This document shows, one piece after another, positions 24,199-28,557 of a stretch of 28,557 nucleotides of DNA. The notes beneath the pieces were generated by a model that saw only the letters and a program-made list of their open reading frames with translations, was not told where the DNA came from and ran no database searches. Position 1 is the stretch's first letter. The number at the start of each line of letters is the position of its first letter. Origin of the DNA: Candidatus Zhuqueibacterota bacterium. Lineage in GTDB: Bacteria; BS750m-G25. Both the position numbers and the translations under genes were made by a program. Where the stretch lies: NCBI GenBank assembly GCA_016783505.1, contig JADHWK010000032.1:1-28557 (forward strand), given 5' to 3'.

Positions 24199-24306
24199 GG
24201 TTTATAAACCCGTCCATACGGATCCGTCTGGATAAACGGGTAACTCCGCTTCAATAAAACGGAGTTACCGCTTCAGCGGTTTATAAACCTGTAAACAGGT
24301 AACTCT
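24199..24306. repeat. Tandem copies of the GGTTTATAAACC / GGTAACTCC cruciform family
   Basis: One full unit (24261-24306) reads GGAGTTACC, 8 bases, the perfect palindrome GGTTTATAAACC (24278-24289), 8 bases, GGTAACTC. Before it is a right half-unit: GGTTTATAAACC (24199-24210), a variable hairpin with CGGATCCG, and GGTAACTCC (24239-24247). The unit architecture matches that at 17467-17532 although the 8-base arms differ. The 341-base gap between the 24078 stop and 24420 holds only this, the terminator and unremarkable sequence. Confidence 0.65.
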
Positions 24307-24419
24307 GGTAGGAATCTATTCTGGGTTAACCCTTCAAAAGAGAATGTAATTAGGAAAGAGATTCGGGTGGGAAGAATTATTGGGGGGGGATCTATTAATC
24401 TACAATTCCACTGCAAATA

Positions 24420-25670
24420 TCAGAGTGCTGGTATCTCTTCTAAGAATTCAGAAATGTCCAGGGTTTTTGATTCTGACTCCAATGTCTCCAGAACTTCGTT
24501 TAAATTGAAATGTGAAAGTCTTTCTCTAATATCTTCTCCAACTGTCTTGGATAACAAACTAATGTAATCCTCATTGGTGGCGTTTTCAATTTTCACCGCC
24601 TCTGTGAAAAACTCTGCAATCTTTTTCTTCCCGTATTTATTTGATAAATCTATCCAGAAATATTGGGATAAAGGATATCCAAATAAATCAGCATCTGAAT
24701 ACACCTTTCTCAAAGAGGGAAGCCCCCATTGGGTTAAATCGAAGACTATTTCCTCGTCTCCTTTCTTTAATTTCTTTCGGATGTATTGGGAATATCCTGA
24801 AAAATTGTTTTTGAGCCGGCTTCGTATGGAAAGGCTGTCTCTTTGGGCGGGGGAAAGACTTTTGGCAAACTCCAGTTTACTTAGTTCGGAGAGACCATCT
24901 TGAAACCATCGAATATTTTTGTCTTTGGTGCTCAGGGATAGAAAGATGAGATGCTCTGTCCATTCATGGATGTTGACTAATAAAATGTCTGAGAGTTCTG
25001 TATCTGAAACGGAGAAGGCCCACAAATGATATTCGTCTCCATTCTCAAAAAAAACGGGTTCGTAAAAGTGTATTGGTTCATTAAGATTGCTGAGAACAAC
25101 GCCCCACAACGGGGGGTCTGATCCGGTCAATTCCCTGATGACGGTGTGCTGTCTTAATAGACAATCCAAAACTAAGGATGCAAGTTCTGCATATTCTTCA
25201 TCGTAAAAAACCAGTGCTTCTTTATTCCGCAGGAGCTTTTTGAACTGTAGCTCAACGATGTTGGGCGGCTTTTTGCTGCTTCTATCACCGCTGCCTGTAA
25301 ACCAGAAATATATTTTATTGTCTGGATTAACCGACTTAAAAAAAGATTTTTTGTTGAGAATGTTCCGATTCAGGACTATTCTAACCTTTCCTTGTTCATT
25401 GGAATTTAAAGAAGTAATCTTTGATGGGGTGAAGAGCATTACCTCAGCGTCAGGAACAGGCGATTTTGTGGAATCTAAAACATAGAAAACGAAGGGTGAG
25501 TTTTCTAATTGCTTAACATTTCTAAAGAATCCGAATTTTGTAAGCCCTTGGGCGATTTCATGCCCATATAATCTGTCTCTCTTTACTTTTTCATGCCTTA
25601 AATGAAACGGAACACAGTGTAGGATGAGAAGCAGAATGATGATGGGAGGAAATAAATTTCTGATTTTCAT
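24420..25670 (-). CDS. Exported protein with degenerate gluzincin-like domain
   Basis: A 416-residue minus-strand protein. It has a hydrophobic signal segment (about 7-19) ending LILHC, a poor lipobox because His precedes the Cys. A carboxypeptidase-regulatory-like beta domain follows (about 60-101; SPVPDAEVMLF, NEQGKVRIVL). The C-terminal half matches peptidase-MA/M1-like gluzincins in layout: IHEWTEHLIF (234-243) where HExxH is expected, RWFQDGLSEL (254-263) where WxxEGxAE is expected, and YPLSQYFWIDLSNKYG later. The spacing HExxxH and Asp for the third Glu suggest a lost or altered zinc site. The gene is AT-rich compared with the plus-strand genes and probably acquired. Confidence 0.6.
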   Translation of the reverse strand: MKIRNLFPPIIILLLILHCVPFHLRHEKVKRDRLYGHEIAQGLTKFGFFRNVKQLENSPFVFYVLDSTKSPVPDAEVMLFTPSKITSLNSNEQGKVRIVLNRNILNKKSFFKSVNPDNKIYFWFTGSGDRSSKKPPNIVELQFKKLLRNKEALVFYDEEYAELASLVLDCLLRQHTVIRELTGSDPPLWGVVLSNLNEPIHFYEPVFFENGDEYHLWAFSVSDTELSDILLVNIHEWTEHLIFLSLSTKDKNIRWFQDGLSELSKLEFAKSLSPAQRDSLSIRSRLKNNFSGYSQYIRKKLKKGDEEIVFDLTQWGLPSLRKVYSDADLFGYPLSQYFWIDLSNKYGKKKIAEFFTEAVKIENATNEDYISLLSKTVGEDIRERLSHFNLNEVLETLESESKTLDISEFLEEIPAL

Positions 25671-25703
25671 TTTAAATTTTTTTTCACATAGACAGAGGAT
25701 AAT

Positions 25704-25749
25704 AAGCCGCTAAGCCCCGCAGGCTGATGCCCCAGAGACTTAGCGGCTT
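25704..25749. repeat. AAGCCGCTAAG / CTTAGCGGCTT inverted repeat
   Basis: A perfect 11-bp inverted repeat (25704-25714, 25739-25749) lies between the two minus-strand genes. It could end the transcript of the 122-residue gene, though no clear T-run follows on that strand. Confidence 0.55.
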
Positions 25750-25770
25750 GACATGAATCCCCGATACTCC

Positions 25771-26139
25771 TTACCCCGCTGGAAAAGTAATGGTTACCGT
25801 TTTCTTAGTGTAATAACCAGTTTGTTCGGTCCATCCAGTTTCAAATTGTTGACTGGTCCAACAACTTTTTTCAACACCTCCATCCTCAATATAGGAAATT
25901 TTCAATTCCCAATCGTTCTCAAGCGCTAAGTAAATACCCGTACCCAGTTCTTTCAACACTGCATCTTTCATCTCATCCAGACCCTTCTCTTGATCGGATG
26001 TAAAAGAAAAATGATTTTTTACATAATTTCTAAGATCTGATTTACATCCATCAATTGCTTCTTGCTTTTTCTGCGGGTCGGCTTTGATTTCGGAAAGATG
26101 TTGTTGGATATTTTCATTGTTTAATTTTGGTAAAGCCAT
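25771..26139 (-). CDS. Small hypothetical protein, AT-rich
   Basis: A 122-residue minus-strand protein with a strong ribosome binding site (AAAGGAG on the minus strand, about seven bases before the ATG). Residues 1-75 are helical and charged (LNNENIQQHLSEIKADPQKK, then NHFSFTSDQEKGLDEM and AVLKELGTG). Residues 78-122 are beta-like with Trp/Thr/Tyr content (ETGWTEQTGYYTKKTVTITF). No signal peptide or known domain. The helical leader followed by a short distinct tail invites comparison with peptide-precursor leaders, but no modifying enzyme is nearby, so this is only a shape similarity. Confidence 0.55.
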   Translation of the reverse strand: MALPKLNNENIQQHLSEIKADPQKKQEAIDGCKSDLRNYVKNHFSFTSDQEKGLDEMKDAVLKELGTGIYLALENDWELKISYIEDGGVEKSCWTSQQFETGWTEQTGYYTKKTVTITFPAG

Positions 26140-26407
26140 TTTTGCTCCTTTCTATTCTATTTATTGTTATATTTTGTAGTTATTTTACAGATACATCTTT
26201 ATTTTATTGATACAATAGTTTATGTAAAACCGGAGAACAAATCATTAAGCTCATAGGCTGATAATCGACTATTTTTTTCAATTATAAGGTGTTTTAGCAC
26301 TTTTTTCCTATTATTCCTTTATTAATTAATATACAAAACAAAAATGGAAATATCAAGTATTTTTCTGAATAATTTCCATTTTCATAATTTTTTAATAGGG
26401 AGATATC

Positions 26408-28429
26408 ATGAAACGCCTAATTTTTATTCTAACATTGTTTTCAACCTTTCTTGCGTTCTCCGCCGAAAAACACGCTATTACCTTTGATGACCTGTTTGGG
26501 ATGAAGCGGGTTTCTGACCCACAGCTTTCCCCGGATGGCAAATGGGCGGCCTTTGTGGTGACTGAGTATGACATCGAGGAGAACAAGGGGAACTCAGACA
26601 TCTGGCTGGTTTCCCTCCGGGGCAGGACCCCGAGGAAGCTCACTAATTCTGCCGAGGCAGATAAAGGCCCGGTCTGGTCGCCGGATTCTAAAAAGATAGC
26701 CTTCACCTCCTCCCGGTCCGGAGAATCCCAGATATGGGTCATCCCGGTGGACGGGGGGGAGGCCAAACCCCTGACTGCACTGTCAACCGGCGCCCGGGAC
26801 CCGATCTGGTCCCCGGACGGGAAATGGATCGCCTTTACCTCCGATGTTTATCCCGATCTAAAGAACGATGAGGAGAATAAAATACGGGACGAGGAGAAAG
26901 AAAACTCCAAGGTCAAGGCCAAGGTCATTGACCGGCTGCTTTTCCGCCACTGGAACCGGTGGACAGATGAGAAGCGGAGCCATCTATTCATCATCCCAGC
27001 GAAAGGTGGAGGGGCCCGGGATTTAACCCCCGGTGACTACGACACCCCGCCTCTCTCGTTGGGCTCGGGACATGATTACGTTTTCTCACCTGATAGTAAA
27101 GAGATATGCTATGTCAAGAACACCGACCCCATGGTGGCCATTTCTACCAATAATGATCTGTTCATTCAATCGGTTGAAGTAGGGGAATCTAAACGGATTA
27201 CCATATCTCAGGCGAATGACAATTACCCCCGGTATTCTCCCGATAGTCGCTATATCGCCTACCGGGGGATGAAGAGGCCGGGGTTTGAGGCTGACCGCTA
27301 CCGGCTGATACTGTACGATCGGAAAACGGGGAAGCAGAAATCCTTAACTGAAGATTTTGACTACACCATTCGGGATTTCGTCTGGTCGCCCAATTCACGG
27401 TGGCTGTACTTCACTGTGCCCGACCGGGGCTTTTATTCTGTCTGCAGGATAGCGGTGAAGGGCGGAAAGGTGTCCAAATTGATCACCAGAAGTTACAACC
27501 GCGATCTCCAGGTAACACCGGACGGGAAGACATTTCTCTTCCTTCATCAGGCCGTCAATCACCCCTTTGATCTTTATACCTCTCGGTCGGACGGGAAAAA
27601 AGTTAAACAATTGACCGATATGAACGGGGAAATGCTGACCCAGTTAGAAATGAATCCTCTGGATGAATTCTGGTTCATCGGTGCCGGTAGGGATTCCGTC
27701 CACGGATTGATGTTGAAACCCCCCTTCTTTGACCCGAAGGAAAAATATCCGCTGGTCTATTTAATCCACGGGGGTCCCCAGGGGGCGTGGGAGGACGAGT
27801 TCCACTATCGCTGGAACGCCCAGATGTTTGCCTCCCCGGGATACGTGGTGGCTATGGTGAACTTCCACGCCAGTCCGGGCTACGGCCAGGCCTTCACCGA
27901 CGCCGTCTCCGGTGACTGGGGTGGGTCGCCCTACATAGACCTGATGAAGGGTTTGGATTACATTACTACTCATTACGATTTTATTGATACAACCCGGCTG
28001 GCGGCCGCCGGGGCCTCCTACGGGGGGTATATGATCAACTGGATCGCCGGGCACAGCTATAGGTTCCGCTGCCTCATCAGTCACGACGGGGTCTACGATC
28101 TGACCAGCAAGTACGGGGCCACCGAGGAGCTGTGGTTTCCCGAATGGGAGTTTCGGGGCACCCCGTGGACTAACCCGGAGATGTACCGGAAATGGTCGCC
28201 ATCTACTTATGCAGCCAACTTCAAAACCCCTATGTTGGTGATCCATGGACAGAACGACTTTCGGGTTCCGGTGACCCAGGGGTTTCAATGTTTCACCGCC
28301 TTGCAGCGTCAAGGAGTGCAGGCCAAATTGCTTTATTTTCCCGATGAGGACCACTTCGTCAGTAAGCCCCAGAACGCCCGGCTGTGGTGGCAGACGGTAC
28401 ACGGGTGGCTGGCTGAATGGTTGAAATGA
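26408..28429 (+). CDS. S9-family prolyl-oligopeptidase-type exopeptidase
   Basis: A 673-residue exported protein with a signal peptide (about 1-19). An N-terminal beta-propeller of about seven blades carries PD40/TolB-like repeats (LSPDGKWAAF, WSPDSKKIAF, WSPDGKWIAF, FSPDSKEICY, YSPDSRYIAY, WSPNSRWLYF). The C-terminal alpha/beta-hydrolase domain (about 420-673) has the triad S537 in GASYGGY, D617 in HGQNDFRVP and H649 in PDEDHF. These enzymes remove dipeptides or acyl-amino acids from peptides (DPP/AAP type) in the periplasm. AGGGAGA precedes the ATG. It complements PepT and CstA in peptide use. Confidence 0.92.
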   Translation: MKRLIFILTLFSTFLAFSAEKHAITFDDLFGMKRVSDPQLSPDGKWAAFVVTEYDIEENKGNSDIWLVSLRGRTPRKLTNSAEADKGPVWSPDSKKIAFTSSRSGESQIWVIPVDGGEAKPLTALSTGARDPIWSPDGKWIAFTSDVYPDLKNDEENKIRDEEKENSKVKAKVIDRLLFRHWNRWTDEKRSHLFIIPAKGGGARDLTPGDYDTPPLSLGSGHDYVFSPDSKEICYVKNTDPMVAISTNNDLFIQSVEVGESKRITISQANDNYPRYSPDSRYIAYRGMKRPGFEADRYRLILYDRKTGKQKSLTEDFDYTIRDFVWSPNSRWLYFTVPDRGFYSVCRIAVKGGKVSKLITRSYNRDLQVTPDGKTFLFLHQAVNHPFDLYTSRSDGKKVKQLTDMNGEMLTQLEMNPLDEFWFIGAGRDSVHGLMLKPPFFDPKEKYPLVYLIHGGPQGAWEDEFHYRWNAQMFASPGYVVAMVNFHASPGYGQAFTDAVSGDWGGSPYIDLMKGLDYITTHYDFIDTTRLAAAGASYGGYMINWIAGHSYRFRCLISHDGVYDLTSKYGATEELWFPEWEFRGTPWTNPEMYRKWSPSTYAANFKTPMLVIHGQNDFRVPVTQGFQCFTALQRQGVQAKLLYFPDEDHFVSKPQNARLWWQTVHGWLAEWLK

Positions 28430-28438
28430 AATTGTAGG

Positions 28439-28472
28439 TCCGAAATGTCCCGAACCTTCGGAACTTACGGAC
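28439..28472. repeat. Hairpin with TCCCGAA/TTCGGA core after the S9 peptidase gene
   Basis: GTCCG (28439-28443) pairs with CGGAC (28468-28472) around a CCCGAACCTTCGG core (28449-28461), another member of the dispersed TCCCGAA family. It lies ten bases after the stop codon and may also terminate transcription. Confidence 0.5.
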
Positions 28473-28489
28473 AATTCGAAGTGTTGTCT

Positions 28490-28557
28490 ATGAAAAAAAA
28501 AGTTGGCAAATCGGTCCTTGAGCTGGTGAAGGGTGACATCACCGAGATGGATACGGA
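28490..28557 (+). CDS. Macro-domain protein, N-terminal start (cut by window end)
   Basis: 22 codons are visible, beginning MKKKVGKSVLELVKGDITEM. The LELVKGDITEMDT phrase is the characteristic first strand and helix of macro domains (ADP-ribose binding, O-acetyl-ADP-ribose deacetylases). The NAAN and glycine-rich loops lie outside the window. No clear ribosome binding site. Confidence 0.6.
   Translation, partial: MKKKVGKSVLELVKGDITEMDT

Noticed and set aside
24199-24306. Repeated blocks considered as a CRISPR array
   Set aside because: The blocks are palindromic and irregularly spaced with spacers of 8-28 bases, and there are no cas genes.

Overview
The window reads as a chromosomal segment from an uncultivated bacterium, probably of the FCB/WOR-3-like assemblage. 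The evidence is a secreted repeat protein ending in a type IX secretion (Por) sorting domain, several families of interspersed intergenic palindromes, and a gene set typical of anaerobic peptide and purine users (pepT, cstA, ade). The lineage is an inference; no ribosomal or marker gene is present.

Left end (1-2.3 kb): a compositional mosaic. It holds the C-terminal end of an IS1595-like transposase, an AT-rich PIN-domain gene, a GC-richer membrane protein with a DUF3395-like tail, and a small AT-rich membrane protein. The PIN gene is followed by an integron attC-like site and the next gene by a weaker one, so this part may be a cassette array without a visible integrase. A tRNA-Phe(GAA) with its own terminator closes it.

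Core (2.6-16 kb), all on the plus strand: a GT2 glycosyltransferase overlaps a ParB-fold protein. Next come a spore-photoproduct-lyase-like radical SAM protein that lacks the SPL hydrogen-donor Cys, and a VCBS/FG-GAP protein with a T9SS tail. An SH3-like exported protein overlaps a trypsin-like lipoprotein. They are followed by an anchored hypothetical, a small HTH protein and a DrrA/DrrB-type ABC exporter. The last unit is a tight three-gene operon: membrane protein, GAF-PP2C phosphatase, polytopic MotA-like protein.

Right half (16-28.6 kb): pepT and cstA form a likely peptide uptake and hydrolysis pair, separated and flanked by elaborate palindromic intergenic elements. Then come an orphan DUF2283 gene, adenine deaminase, a cupin, a decayed DUF2283 copy, an M48 metallopeptidase with an extra C-terminal domain, a 4-TM protein, two minus-strand AT-rich genes (one a degenerate gluzincin-like exported protein), an S9 prolyl-oligopeptidase-type exopeptidase, and the first codons of a macro-domain gene.

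Promoters that can be read share a TTGnnn / 16-17 bp / TATATT pattern, and two of them place the start codon at the expected transcription start, suggesting leaderless mRNAs. Several intergenic regions carry repeats (TCCCGAAnnTTCGGGA, GGAGTTACC cruciforms, CGTAACCGAA-bounded structures) that look like dispersed non-coding mobile elements.
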